Shown here: piece by piece, positions 27,100-36,493 of the stretch | How positions within the stretch are numbered: the stretch's first letter is position 1 | Layout: each line of letters opens with the position of its first letter | DNA from: Allomuricauda ruestringensis DSM 13258 | GTDB lineage: Bacteria > Bacteroidota > Bacteroidia > Flavobacteriales > Flavobacteriaceae | Reading direction: 5' to 3' | Assembly: GCF_000224085.1 (NCBI RefSeq) | Contig: NC_015945.1 | Span: 62,001-126,000, forward strand | Length of the DNA stretch: 64,000 nucleotides | Position numbers and translations under genes: made by a program | Notes under the pieces: generated by a model | Databases searched by the model: none | What the model was told of the DNA's origin: nothing | The model's input: only the letters and a program-made list of their open reading frames with translations

Positions 27100-28002
27100 A
27101 TGCACACATTCAATACGCTTAGCGAGTTCCATAAGTTTTGTGACCTACCCAAACCGGAGCACCCCCTGGTGAGTCTTATAGATTATAGCCAAGTGGAATA
27201 CAAAACCACCGAAAGTGAAATCCATTGGATGCAAAACTTCTACTCAATTGGTTTGAAACGGGACATTCAAGCCAAAGTCCGATACGGCCAGCAGGAATAT
27301 GATTTTGATGAAGGGTTACTTACTTTTATTGGCCCAAAACAAGTTCTTCAGTTTGAATTATTACCTTCCAAAATGAAAGCTTCAGGATGGTTATTGCTCA
27401 TACATCCTGATTTTTTATGGCACACTCCATTGGCAAGAACCATCAAGAATTATGATTTTTTTGGTTATGCTATCAATGAGGCTCTTTTTCTATCCGAGAA
27501 GGAAGAAAAGACCATCACCGAAATATTGTTGAACGTTCAACAAGAGTATCAATCCAACATTGACAAATTCAGTCAGAACATCATTATTGCCCAAATCGAA
27601 TTATTGCTTAACTATGCAGAGCGGTATTACCAAAGACAGTTCATCACAAGAAAAATCAATAATCACGAGATATTGGTTCGATTGGAGGAGCTCCTTAACA
27701 CGTATTTCAATGGCGAGGAGGTCATCAACAAGGGAATTCCTACGGTCCAATATGTAGCAAACACATTGAATGTATCCTCCAACTATTTAAGCGGTCTTCT
27801 TAAGGTGTTGACCGGACAAACCACCCAACAGCACATTCATGAAAAATTGATAGAGAAGGCCAAAGAGAAACTGTCTACCACAAAACTTTCAGTAAGTGAA
27901 ATTGCTTTTGCCCTTGGGTTTGAGCATTCCCAATCCTTTAGTAAACTCTTTAAGAGTAAAACAATGCAATCACCAATGGCCTTCCGCACCTCTTTCAATT
28001 GA
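27100..28002 (+). CDS. AraC-family transcriptional regulator
   Basis: 300 aa. The first about 180 residues form a cupin-like sensing region (IHWMQNFYSIGLKRDIQAK, LTFIGPKQVLQFELLP). The C-terminal about 100 residues contain two helix-turn-helix motifs: TVQYVANTLNVSSNYLSGLLK and TKLSVSEIAFALGFEHSQSFSKLFK, with the FKSKTMQSPMAFR end typical of AraC. It lies downstream of the SDR gene, which is a plausible target. The inducer is unknown. Confidence 0.93.
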   Translation: MHTFNTLSEFHKFCDLPKPEHPLVSLIDYSQVEYKTTESEIHWMQNFYSIGLKRDIQAKVRYGQQEYDFDEGLLTFIGPKQVLQFELLPSKMKASGWLLLIHPDFLWHTPLARTIKNYDFFGYAINEALFLSEKEEKTITEILLNVQQEYQSNIDKFSQNIIIAQIELLLNYAERYYQRQFITRKINNHEILVRLEELLNTYFNGEEVINKGIPTVQYVANTLNVSSNYLSGLLKVLTGQTTQQHIHEKLIEKAKEKLSTTKLSVSEIAFALGFEHSQSFSKLFKSKTMQSPMAFRTSFN

Positions 28003-28009
28003 ACACCGT

Positions 28010-28275
28010 TACATCGAGCGCCCGTCTCTACCATAATGTCGGGACAATCGAGATGTTGTATTCGAGAAAATTCGTGTCATTCGTGTCAAATAAGCCATGG
28101 ATTCCTGCTTTCGCAGGAATGACATCACTCCTTATCACTAAGTTGTCATTCCGCACTTGATGAGGAATCTCTCCATATCTAAAATAAGATGCTGAAACCA
28201 GTTCAACATGACGACTTGCTTCCATATTTATGTCACATCGAGCGCAGTCGAGATGTGTTTAAGTTCTCGACTCCG
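28010..28275. repeat. Dispersed palindromic repeats between convergent genes
   Basis: This 290-bp gap is made almost entirely of repeat pieces: a GATTCCTGC...GCAGGAATGAC pair, TGTCATTCCGCACTTGATG, AGATGCTGAAACCAG..., CATCGAGCGCAGTCGAGATG (28236-28255) and CTCGACTCCGCTCGAACTGA. The CATCGAGCGCAGTCGAGATG piece shares 17 consecutive bases with purL at 31746. No gene is seen. Confidence 0.75.
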
Positions 28276-28294
28276 CTCGAACTGATATATCTAA

Positions 28295-29887
28295 TTATTC
28301 CTTCACCGTTGGATATTCCACCCCTAACTGCTCCAAATAGCTGTCGTATTTGGTTTCGTCGTAATAGTACTCTTCCAATGCAGGTCTAAACATATCCTGC
28401 TTGTCCTTGTTCAAGAACGTTGGTGGCATGTCATCTGCAGAAATCATGGGCTCGTATTTGGTTTCCTTGGTCTGTTCGTTATTGAAGTAGTCCCAAGCTT
28501 GGGTCAACAATTCAGGTTTTAGCAAGAAATCCATAATGGTCATAGCTTCTGCTTTTGCGCCCGCTGTAGCTCCTTTGTGTGCAATCGGGGTCGCCATAGC
28601 AATGGCATTGGCCCAGTGATGTCCTGGCAACCCCGGTATGTTGGATGGAAAACGCATGGTTACCGTAGGGACTTTCCACGAAATATCTCCAATATCATCA
28701 GAACCCCCACTCACAGGTTCCAAAACAGGAAGTCCCAATTTGGACAATTCCGTGGGCAATCCTTCTATTTTTTTGGATTTCATTTCCGTTTGCACGGCCT
28801 TGGCCAGCTTTTGGTCTGCATCCGACCATGTAGGCAGACCAACTTCTTTGATATTTTCATACATGGTCTCCGCGATCACCTTGTTAAAGTGTCTAGGCCA
28901 TGCGGTACCCAACACGCGGGAAGTCATTTTGGTTCCAGTCATCATTGCAGCACCTTTGGCAATATCGTTGGCTTCTGCATACATTTCCATAATACCTTCG
29001 TAGGTAACGTCCCTAAAATAGAACCAAATAGCTGCTTTGGATGGCACCACATTGGGCTGGTCGCCCGCATCGGTAAAAATGGAATGGGAACGCTTCAACG
29101 GGTGAAGGTGTTCTCTCTTGTAATTCCATCCCACATTCATAAGCTCAGCGGCATCCAAGGCACTACGTCCCCTCCAAGGCGCTCCAGCAGAATGTGCCGC
29201 TTCACCTTCAAACAAATACTCCACAGAAATAAGGCCAGTTCCTCGAGTAGGCCCCCAAGAAACACTCAGGTTACTACTAACATGGGTAAAAATGCACATG
29301 TCAATATCATCAAAAAGGCCGTCGCGTACATACCACGCTTTGGCAGCGACCAATTCCTCGGCAATTCCTGGCCATAGAATTAAAGTTCCTCCAATACCCT
29401 CTTTTTCCATCACTTCTTTGACAGCTAATGCAGAGGTAATATTCAACGGTATTCCCGAATTGTGCCCTTCACCATGACCAGGAGCTCCTTCAACGATAGG
29501 TTTATGATATGCTACGCCTGGGTATTGCGATGCTTTGGGAATACAATCCACATCACTACCTAAAGCAATTACAGGACCTTCCCCGTTGTTCCACGTAGCG
29601 AACCATGCGGTAGGAATATTGGAAATGGAATGTTCAATGGTAAAACCGTTATCTTCCAAGATGCCAGTAAGGTATTTGGAACTTTCCTCTTCTTGGAACC
29701 CCAGTTCGGCAAAACTGAAAATTTTGTCCACCATTACCTGTGTCTGCTTTTTATTGGCTTCCACTAAGGCTTCTACTTCGGCCTTGAATTTTTTGATTTG
29801 ACTTTTTGAGTATTTTTTTTGTGCAATCGAAGAAGTTACTCCTGCAAAAAGCATAATCCCGCACAATAGGATGTTGGTAGTTTTCAT
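28295..29887 (-). CDS. M20-family amidohydrolase (AbgB-like), secreted
   Basis: 530 aa. A signal peptide (about 1-22, AGVTSSIAQ) leads to an M20D-like metallopeptidase. Metal-site motifs: LGSDVDCIP, GHGEGHNSG, an EE pair in LWPGIAEELVAA, and HSAGAPW; the insertion domain lies in the middle. AbgB-type enzymes hydrolyse amides such as p-aminobenzoyl-glutamate; here it is exported, so it may process peptides or N-acyl amino acids. It is read convergently with the AraC gene. Substrate is unknown. Confidence 0.9.
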   Translation of the reverse strand: MKTTNILLCGIMLFAGVTSSIAQKKYSKSQIKKFKAEVEALVEANKKQTQVMVDKIFSFAELGFQEEESSKYLTGILEDNGFTIEHSISNIPTAWFATWNNGEGPVIALGSDVDCIPKASQYPGVAYHKPIVEGAPGHGEGHNSGIPLNITSALAVKEVMEKEGIGGTLILWPGIAEELVAAKAWYVRDGLFDDIDMCIFTHVSSNLSVSWGPTRGTGLISVEYLFEGEAAHSAGAPWRGRSALDAAELMNVGWNYKREHLHPLKRSHSIFTDAGDQPNVVPSKAAIWFYFRDVTYEGIMEMYAEANDIAKGAAMMTGTKMTSRVLGTAWPRHFNKVIAETMYENIKEVGLPTWSDADQKLAKAVQTEMKSKKIEGLPTELSKLGLPVLEPVSGGSDDIGDISWKVPTVTMRFPSNIPGLPGHHWANAIAMATPIAHKGATAGAKAEAMTIMDFLLKPELLTQAWDYFNNEQTKETKYEPMISADDMPPTFLNKDKQDMFRPALEEYYYDETKYDSYLEQLGVEYPTVKE

Positions 29888-30689
29888 AAGGTTGGTTTTG
29901 AGTTAGCTATATTTCTTCCAAGATAGGAAAAGTTGCTTAACTTACTCGATAATCGAGATTTAAATGCTCCGAGGCTTGCCTCGAAACAAAATGTGTTTTC
30001 CCACCAATGCCTCGTGGGCTTGCCCCCAGGGTAGTTTTATGCCCAAAGGTATTTGACCTACCGTTTTTAGTGAATTGACAAAATCATTGAACAAAATTTT
30101 GAGCAAAACCACAATGAACCCGCAAAAAAATATCAAGCTGTTTGCCCAACACTGTTTTCCCGATATAAAAAATTGAATGTCCGCAATGTGTCATAATATT
30201 ACCAACGTCACCCTGAACTTGATTCAGGGTCACATAAAGATGCTCATGTTCAGCAGGATGAGATGTTGAAACAAGTTCAACATGACGCCAAAAACATCAT
30301 TATGACATTAAACGGACAATCAGTTATAAAAATCCAATCATTAGATGTTCCTAATAATGTTTCTTATAAGATGCCTGAAAAAATTATTCCAATTCCAATC
30401 ATCCTCAAACAAGCCAATCAAAATAATGAGAACAATCAGAAATACAATTACAAGTGCTTGATTCCTATAATTTGTTCTTTTTTTCCCTTCCATCCAAGTG
30501 ATTGTTTAAAACCCCATCAAATATATACGAATGCGCTTCGCGCAAGGTGGTGAATTGACGGATGCCCCTTTCCAATTGACAAATCCACTATCAACACCAC
30601 TTAGTTAACAAAACGCTTGTGTAGTTGGATGAATTACGGAGCAAAATCGTATTTTTGCACTTTCTTAAACCGTTCAACGCAAAGATTGT
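29888..30689. repeat. 802-bp intergenic region rich in palindromic repeats
   Basis: Holds CTCGATAATCGAG (29945-29957), CGAGGCTTGCCTCG (29970-29983), CCCTGAA-CTTGA-TTCAGGG (30211-30229) and ATGTTGAA-N5-TTCAACAT (30263-30283), pieces of the family seen in other gaps. A 96-codon open frame (30263-30553) starts within a repeat and has no recognisable domain. The last 65 bp contain the purL promoter. No gene is supported. Confidence 0.7.
30625..30657 (+). promoter_or_regulatory. Bacteroidetes promoter of purL
   Basis: TTG at 30625-30627 and TATTTTTG at 30650-30657, spacing 22 bp, match the TTG/TAnnTTTG consensus. They precede the ATG at 30690 by about 32 bp. No purine riboswitch was recognised. 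Confidence 0.65.
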
Positions 30690-33600
30690 ATGATCCATTT
30701 TTTTGGGGACAAGGCGACCAAGGTTTTTGCCGTCCAAACCGCTCAGGAAATCACTCAGGAAGATAGTAATAAACTGACATGGTTGTTTGGCAACCAGCCT
30801 AAGATTGAAGCGGCGTCTCTCGACGCCTTTTTTGTTGGCCCACGTGCCGCCATGATTACGCCTTGGAGCACAAACGCTACCGAAATCAGCCAAAATATGG
30901 GCATCACTGGAATTATCCGTATTGAGGAATTCCAAGCGGTAACGGAAGACTTTACCGATTTTGATCCGATGCTTTCCCAAAAGTATAGCGGGTTGGGACA
31001 AGATATTTTCACGATCAACATCGTCCCAGAGGCTATCCAAGAGATTGATGACATTGCTGCGTACAATGATAAGGAAGGATTGGCCCTAAGTGAAGAAGAA
31101 GTTGAATATTTGGAAGGACTCGCCAAGAAATTGGGACGCAAGTTGACGGATTCCGAAGTATTTGGCTTTAGTCAGGTGAATTCCGAGCATTGCAGGCACA
31201 AAATTTTCAATGGCACCTTTGTGATTGATGGAAAGGAAAAACCCTCTTCCTTATTCAAATTGATCAAAAAGACATCAGAAGCGAACCCAAACGATATTGT
31301 TTCAGCCTACAAAGACAACGTCGCCTTTATAAAAGGGCCAAAAGCTGTTCAGTTTGCACCGAAAAGTGCGGACAAACCCGACTTTTATGAAGAAAAAGAG
31401 TTTGATTCCGTACTGTCGCTAAAAGCGGAGACCCATAACTTCCCTACTACTGTGGAGCCTTTTAATGGTGCTGCCACGGGTTCTGGTGGAGAAATCAGGG
31501 ACCGTTTGGCAGGAGGGAAAGGTTCACTCCCTTTGGCGGGAACCGCTGTTTATATGACCTCCTATTCCCGATTGGAGGAAAACCGTCCATGGGAAAAAGG
31601 AATGAAAGAACGGGATTGGTTGTACCAGACTCCAATGGATATCTTGATCAAGGCGTCGAATGGAGCGTCCGATTTTGGGAACAAATTTGGACAACCGTTA
31701 ATTGCCGGTTCCGTGCTTACATTTGAGTATGATGAATCTAAAGATATCTCGACTGCGCTCGACATGACACCTCGAAAACTGGGTTTTGACAAGGTGATTA
31801 TGATGGCTGGAGGTATTGGTTATGGTAAAACCGACCAAGCCTTGAAAGATACGCCCAAGAAAGGGGACAGAATAGTTGTTCTAGGTGGAGACAACTACCG
31901 TATCGGGATGGGCGGAGCTGCCGTTTCCAGTGCAGATACTGGAGAATTTAGTTCCGCCATTGAACTGAATGCCGTGCAGCGTTCCAACCCAGAAATGCAA
32001 AAAAGAGCCTCGAACGCCGTTCGCGGTTTGTTTGAAAGTCGTGACAACCCCATTGTTTCCATTCACGATCACGGAGCAGGCGGACATTTAAACTGTCTGT
32101 CCGAATTGGTTGAAGTAACGGGTGGAACCATTGATACGGATAAGTTGCCCGTTGGAGATCCTACGCTTTCCAAAAAAGAATTGATAGGCAATGAGTCCCA
32201 AGAACGCATGGGATTGGTTATCGGTGAAAAGGATTTGGATTTGTTGAACCGCGTTTCGGCACGAGAACGTTCTCCAATGTACAATGTTGGCGAGGTCACG
32301 GGCGACCATACGTTTAAATTCACTTCGGGTGAAACTGGTGAAACCCCAATGAATCTGGAGCTTTCCGATATGTTCGGAAGTTCTCCCAAAACCATTATGG
32401 CGGATAAAACTGCTCAGCAAAAATACCCAGCGCTAGCCTATTCTTTAGAACATTTCCATGATTATTTGGAGCAAGTGCTGCAATTGGAAGCCGTAGGCTG
32501 TAAAGATTGGCTGACCAATAAGGTGGATCGTTGTGTAGGCGGACGCGTTGCAAAGCAACAATGCGTAGGACCATTGCAATTGCCTTTGAACAATTGCGGC
32601 GTAATGGCCCTCGATTTTAAAGGAAAAGAAGGGATTGCAACCAGTATTGGCCACTCTCCTATCTCTGCCTTGATCGATCCTGTTGCCGGTAGTAGAAACA
32701 GCGTAGCGGAAGCCTTGACCAACATTGTTTGGGCTCCATTGAAAGATGGTTTAAAATCAGTATCCCTATCAGCGAACTGGATGTGGCCCTGCAGAAATCA
32801 AGGAGAGGATGCTCGATTGTATTCCGCCGTGGAATCCGTATCGGAGTTTGCCATAGATTTAGGTATCAACATACCCACTGGAAAGGATTCGCTTTCCATG
32901 AAGCAAAAGTACAAAGATGGGGAGGTATTATCTCCCGGGACAGTAATCGTTTCTGCTGGTGCAAACTGCAACAACATAACCCAAGTGGTAGAACCCGTTT
33001 TGCAAAAAGATGGTGGGGATATCTACTACATCAACCTATCCAAGGACAGTCACAAATTGGGTGGTTCTTCCTTTGCACAGATTTTGAACGGTATTGGTGA
33101 TGAAGCTCCATCTGTTTTGGATGCCGATTATTTTAAAACCGTATTCAACACCTTACAGAAACTCATCAAAGACGGTCAAATTTTGGCGGGTCACGATGTG
33201 GCTTCAGGCGGATTGATCACTACGTTTTTGGAACTTTGCTTTGCAGATAATGATTTGGGTGCCCAATTGGATTTATCAGCCTTGGGCGAACAGGATATCA
33301 TCAAACTATTGTTTTCTGAAAACATTGGGGTGGTGTTTCAAGCCAAAGATGCTTCGGTGGAAAAAGTATTGTCAGCATCAGGTGTGGAATTTACCAAAAT
33401 CGGTGTTCCAATAACAGAAAGCACCTTGAAAATCAAAAATAATGGTATTGAAATAGGATTGAACATTAGCTCTTTGCGCGATACTTGGTTCAAAACATCC
33501 TATTTATTGGACAACAAACAGACCGCCAATGGTTTGGCCAAAGACCGATATGATAACTACAAGAATCAACCATTGCAATATATTTTCCCTAAAAAATTTG

Positions 33601-34391
33601 ACGGGAAACTCCCGGTGGCTTCGACTCCGCTCAGCCCACGACCCAAAGCGGCCATTCTACGCGAAAAGGGAAGCAATTCCGAACGAGAAATGGCAAACGC
33701 CATGTATTTGGCCGGTTTTGATGTAAAAGATGTACACATGACCGACCTTATCACGGGTAGGGAAACTTTGGAAGATATACAGTTTATCGGTGCCGTTGGT
33801 GGTTTCTCCAACTCGGATGTATTGGGAAGTGCAAAAGGTTGGGCAGGTGCCTTCAAGTACAATGAAAAAGCCAATAAGGCTCTAAAAGATTTCTTTGCCA
33901 GACCCGATACCCTATCCGTTGGGATTTGTAATGGTTGTCAATTGTTTATGGAATTGGACCTCATCAACCCAGAGCATGGCACTCATGGCAGAATGACCTA
34001 CAATGACTCACATAAACACGAGAGCAATTTTACCTCGGTAAAAATTCAAAAGAACAACTCTGTAATGCTTTCCAACATGGCAGGAACCACGCTCGGGGTT
34101 TGGATAAGTCATGGAGAAGGCAAATTCAGTCTACCGCATAGCGAAGACCAATACCATATTGTGGCCAAATATGGTTATGAGGCGTATCCCGCCAACCCCA
34201 ACGGAAGCGATTACAACACCGCCATGCTTTGTGATAAAACGGGGCGACATTTAGTGACTATGCCACATATTGAGCGATCTACATTCCCTTGGAACTGGGC
34301 TCACTATCCAAAGGATAGAATCGATGAAGTATCGCCTTGGTTAGAGGCTTTTGTGAATGCACGGGAATGGTTGGAAAACTTGGAAGATTAG
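30690..34391 (+). CDS. purL: Phosphoribosylformylglycinamidine synthase, long form
   Basis: 1233 aa, the single-chain form found in proteobacteria and eukaryotes. It converts FGAR, ATP and glutamine into FGAM in purine synthesis. N-terminal PurS-like region with PRAAMITPWSTNATEI, the AIRS-like domains with ETHNFPTTVEPFNGAATGSGG and HDHGAGGHLN, and a C-terminal glutamine amidotransferase with catalytic Cys in GICNGCQLF (about residue 1082). Two short stretches (codons near 31746-31770 and 33617-33636) match dispersed intergenic repeats, apparently in frame. It has its own promoter; it is followed by a fatty-acid ligase gene after 127 bp. Confidence 0.97.
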   Translation: MIHFFGDKATKVFAVQTAQEITQEDSNKLTWLFGNQPKIEAASLDAFFVGPRAAMITPWSTNATEISQNMGITGIIRIEEFQAVTEDFTDFDPMLSQKYSGLGQDIFTINIVPEAIQEIDDIAAYNDKEGLALSEEEVEYLEGLAKKLGRKLTDSEVFGFSQVNSEHCRHKIFNGTFVIDGKEKPSSLFKLIKKTSEANPNDIVSAYKDNVAFIKGPKAVQFAPKSADKPDFYEEKEFDSVLSLKAETHNFPTTVEPFNGAATGSGGEIRDRLAGGKGSLPLAGTAVYMTSYSRLEENRPWEKGMKERDWLYQTPMDILIKASNGASDFGNKFGQPLIAGSVLTFEYDESKDISTALDMTPRKLGFDKVIMMAGGIGYGKTDQALKDTPKKGDRIVVLGGDNYRIGMGGAAVSSADTGEFSSAIELNAVQRSNPEMQKRASNAVRGLFESRDNPIVSIHDHGAGGHLNCLSELVEVTGGTIDTDKLPVGDPTLSKKELIGNESQERMGLVIGEKDLDLLNRVSARERSPMYNVGEVTGDHTFKFTSGETGETPMNLELSDMFGSSPKTIMADKTAQQKYPALAYSLEHFHDYLEQVLQLEAVGCKDWLTNKVDRCVGGRVAKQQCVGPLQLPLNNCGVMALDFKGKEGIATSIGHSPISALIDPVAGSRNSVAEALTNIVWAPLKDGLKSVSLSANWMWPCRNQGEDARLYSAVESVSEFAIDLGINIPTGKDSLSMKQKYKDGEVLSPGTVIVSAGANCNNITQVVEPVLQKDGGDIYYINLSKDSHKLGGSSFAQILNGIGDEAPSVLDADYFKTVFNTLQKLIKDGQILAGHDVASGGLITTFLELCFADNDLGAQLDLSALGEQDIIKLLFSENIGVVFQAKDASVEKVLSASGVEFTKIGVPITESTLKIKNNGIEIGLNISSLRDTWFKTSYLLDNKQTANGLAKDRYDNYKNQPLQYIFPKKFDGKLPVASTPLSPRPKAAILREKGSNSEREMANAMYLAGFDVKDVHMTDLITGRETLEDIQFIGAVGGFSNSDVLGSAKGWAGAFKYNEKANKALKDFFARPDTLSVGICNGCQLFMELDLINPEHGTHGRMTYNDSHKHESNFTSVKIQKNNSVMLSNMAGTTLGVWISHGEGKFSLPHSEDQYHIVAKYGYEAYPANPNGSDYNTAMLCDKTGRHLVTMPHIERSTFPWNWAHYPKDRIDEVSPWLEAFVNAREWLENLED
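31746..31770 (+). repeat. Repeat-like insertion inside purL, first copy
   Basis: The bases 31746-31762 (ATCTCGACTGCGCTCGA) are identical, in reverse complement, to part of the palindromic repeat at 28238-28254 and the flanking TGACA is also shared. In purL this encodes ISTALDMT in frame. Confidence 0.6.
33617..33636 (+). repeat. Repeat-like insertion inside purL, second copy
   Basis: TTCGACTCCGCTCAG here closely matches intergenic TTCGACTTCGCTCAG (reverse complement of CTGAGCGAAGTCGAA at about 6655 and 51833). In purL it lies in the linker before the amidotransferase domain, encoding ASTPLS in frame. Confidence 0.6.
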
Positions 34392-34518
34392 CATTATTCG
34401 TCTCGTTTAAAGGTGATTAATTGGGGATTTTTCAAAATTTACCTGAGGTAATTGTTAAATCTGTTTCATAGTTATGGTCTGATTTGCTATTTTGCAATCG
34501 CTTAACATATAACTTACT

Positions 34519-36288
34519 ATGCAGACTGTTACCCGATTATTTGATTTCCCATACTATCAACTTGAAAAATACCCCTTAGAAAAATCATTGGTCACCAAAA
34601 GTGACGGTACATGGATAGCTACATCCACACAACAGTACATTGACAAAGCCAATGCCGTGAGCAGGGCCTTACTTCGGATGGGCGTTAAGCCCAACGACAA
34701 AATTGCTGTGATTTCCATGACCAACCGAACGGAATGGAACATTGTGGATATTGGAATTCTTCAAATTGGGGCGCAGAACGTACCCATTTACCCTACCATT
34801 TCCGAAGAAGATTATGAGTATGTCCTTAACCATTCCGAAGCAAAATATTGTTTTGTTTCCTGTGGCGAAGTGTTGGAAAAGGTCTTGTCCATAAGCTCAA
34901 AAATTGACAAGCTGGAAGAGATTTATTCCTTTGATGAGCTGGATAATTGCAAAAACTGGAAAGAGGTCTTGGAATTGGGAACCGATACATCTAACCAAAA
35001 TGATGTCGGAAAATTAAAAGATGCCGTTAAGCCTGATGACCTTGCTACCCTCATATATACTTCCGGCACCACAGGAAGACCAAAAGGGGTTATGCTATCT
35101 CACAACAATATAGTTTCCAACGTGGTCGATAGCCAAGTTAGGGTTCCTTTCGAAACGGGTGGAACTGCCCTCAGTTTTTTGCCTGTTTGCCACATCTTTG
35201 AGCGTATGATCCTTTACCTCTATCAATATTGCGGTGTAGAAATTTATTTTGCTGAAGGGCTGGACAAAATCAGTGATAATGTGAAAGAGGTGAAACCCCA
35301 CGTGATGAGTGTTGTTCCCCGATTGCTGGAGAAAGTCTATGACGCCATTATTGCCAAGGGAACCAATTTAACTGGCATAAAAAAGAAATTATTTTTCTGG
35401 GCTGTGGAAGTAGGGCTCAAATTTGAGCCTTACGGTGCAAACGGCTGGTGGTACGAGAAAAAACTTGGGCTTGCCCGTAAATTGATATTTAGCAAATGGA
35501 AAGAAGGTCTCGGCGGCAATCTATCCGTTATGGTTTCCGGCAGTGCCGCACTTCAACCAAGGCTCGCCAGAATTTTTGCCGCAGCGGAGATGCCCGTAAT
35601 GGAAGGCTACGGACTTACGGAGACCTCGCCCGTAATTGCTGTAAACGACCAACGCAACAAAGGTTGGAAAATTGGCACCGTTGGGAAAATGATCGATAAC
35701 GTAGAAGTGAAAATTGCCGAGGACGGGGAAATTCTTTGCAAAGGCCCAAATGTAATGATGGGCTATTACAAAGACCCCGAAAAAACGGCCGAGGTAATGA
35801 CAGGTGCCTATTTCCACACGGGTGACATTGGTGAGATTGATGCAGAAGGTTTTTTGCGCATTACCGACCGTAAAAAAGAGATGTTCAAAACCTCTGGCGG
35901 AAAATATGTAGCTCCGCAGTTATTGGAGAATCGTTTTAAGCAATCCAGATTCATCGAGCAGATCATGGTGGTCGGCGAAGGTGAAAAAATGCCAGCAGCC
36001 TTGATTCAGCCTAATTTTGAATTTGTAAAGGAATGGGCCAAGCGACATCATATTGACTTGGGATCAAATGATGAATTGGTCAAAAACGAAAAGGTGATTG
36101 CCCGTATGCAGGAAGAAGTGGATTGGGCCAACCAAGAATTCGCCAAGTGGGAAAAAGTAAAACAGTTTAGACTTACCCCAGATGTGTGGAGCGTGGAAGA
36201 AGGCCACCTTACCCCCACCATGAAACTAAAACGCAAGCCCGTTAAGGAAATGTATCTGGATTTATACAATGATATCTACGAACATTGA
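34519..36288 (+). CDS. Long-chain acyl-CoA synthetase (AMP-forming)
   Basis: 589 aa ANL-family adenylate-forming enzyme. It activates fatty acids as acyl-AMP then acyl-CoA. Motifs: LIYTSGTTGRPKGVMLSH (P-loop, about residue 178), YGLTETSP, the HTGDIG motif, and DRKKEMFKTSGGKYVAP with the C-terminal hinge. Length fits the FadD15/long-chain class. It feeds the beta-oxidation genes 1.5 kb downstream, though it is a separate transcription unit ended by a terminator at 36445. Confidence 0.94.
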   Translation: MQTVTRLFDFPYYQLEKYPLEKSLVTKSDGTWIATSTQQYIDKANAVSRALLRMGVKPNDKIAVISMTNRTEWNIVDIGILQIGAQNVPIYPTISEEDYEYVLNHSEAKYCFVSCGEVLEKVLSISSKIDKLEEIYSFDELDNCKNWKEVLELGTDTSNQNDVGKLKDAVKPDDLATLIYTSGTTGRPKGVMLSHNNIVSNVVDSQVRVPFETGGTALSFLPVCHIFERMILYLYQYCGVEIYFAEGLDKISDNVKEVKPHVMSVVPRLLEKVYDAIIAKGTNLTGIKKKLFFWAVEVGLKFEPYGANGWWYEKKLGLARKLIFSKWKEGLGGNLSVMVSGSAALQPRLARIFAAAEMPVMEGYGLTETSPVIAVNDQRNKGWKIGTVGKMIDNVEVKIAEDGEILCKGPNVMMGYYKDPEKTAEVMTGAYFHTGDIGEIDAEGFLRITDRKKEMFKTSGGKYVAPQLLENRFKQSRFIEQIMVVGEGEKMPAALIQPNFEFVKEWAKRHHIDLGSNDELVKNEKVIARMQEEVDWANQEFAKWEKVKQFRLTPDVWSVEEGHLTPTMKLKRKPVKEMYLDLYNDIYEH

Positions 36289-36304
36289 TCAATTAGCAAT
36301 GGGC

Positions 36305-36425
36305 AATAATTACTGATTAACTGTCATTTCGAACGGATGTGAGAAATCTCATTTACAGTTAATATATTCAATTAACAATGTTCCAAAAATGGCTGTCATT
36401 CTGAACGAAAAGAAGAATCTATTGA
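36305..36425. repeat. Dispersed repeat fragments
   Basis: CTGTCATTTCGAACGGATGTGAGAAATCTC and CTGTCATTCTGAACG-type pieces recur twice in this gap and resemble fragments in other intergenic regions. Confidence 0.55.
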
Positions 36426-36444
36426 CTTTTGAGTTACCAGCAAT

Positions 36445-36475
36445 AAAAAAACCAACGGATTGCCGTTGGTTTTTT
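36445..36475. terminator. Bidirectional terminator between convergent genes
   Basis: ACCAACGG (36451-36458) and CCGTTGGT (36463-36470) with a 4-nt loop, A-run before (36445-36450) and T-run after (36471-36475), so it can end both the acyl-CoA synthetase transcript and the minus-strand DUF285 lipoprotein gene. Confidence 0.85.
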
Positions 36476-36493
36476 CTATAGAACCATTCCAAT

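Noticed and set aside
30263..30553. 96-codon open frame in the intergenic repeat region
   Set aside because: It begins within a palindromic repeat and its sequence is not protein-like beyond chance.
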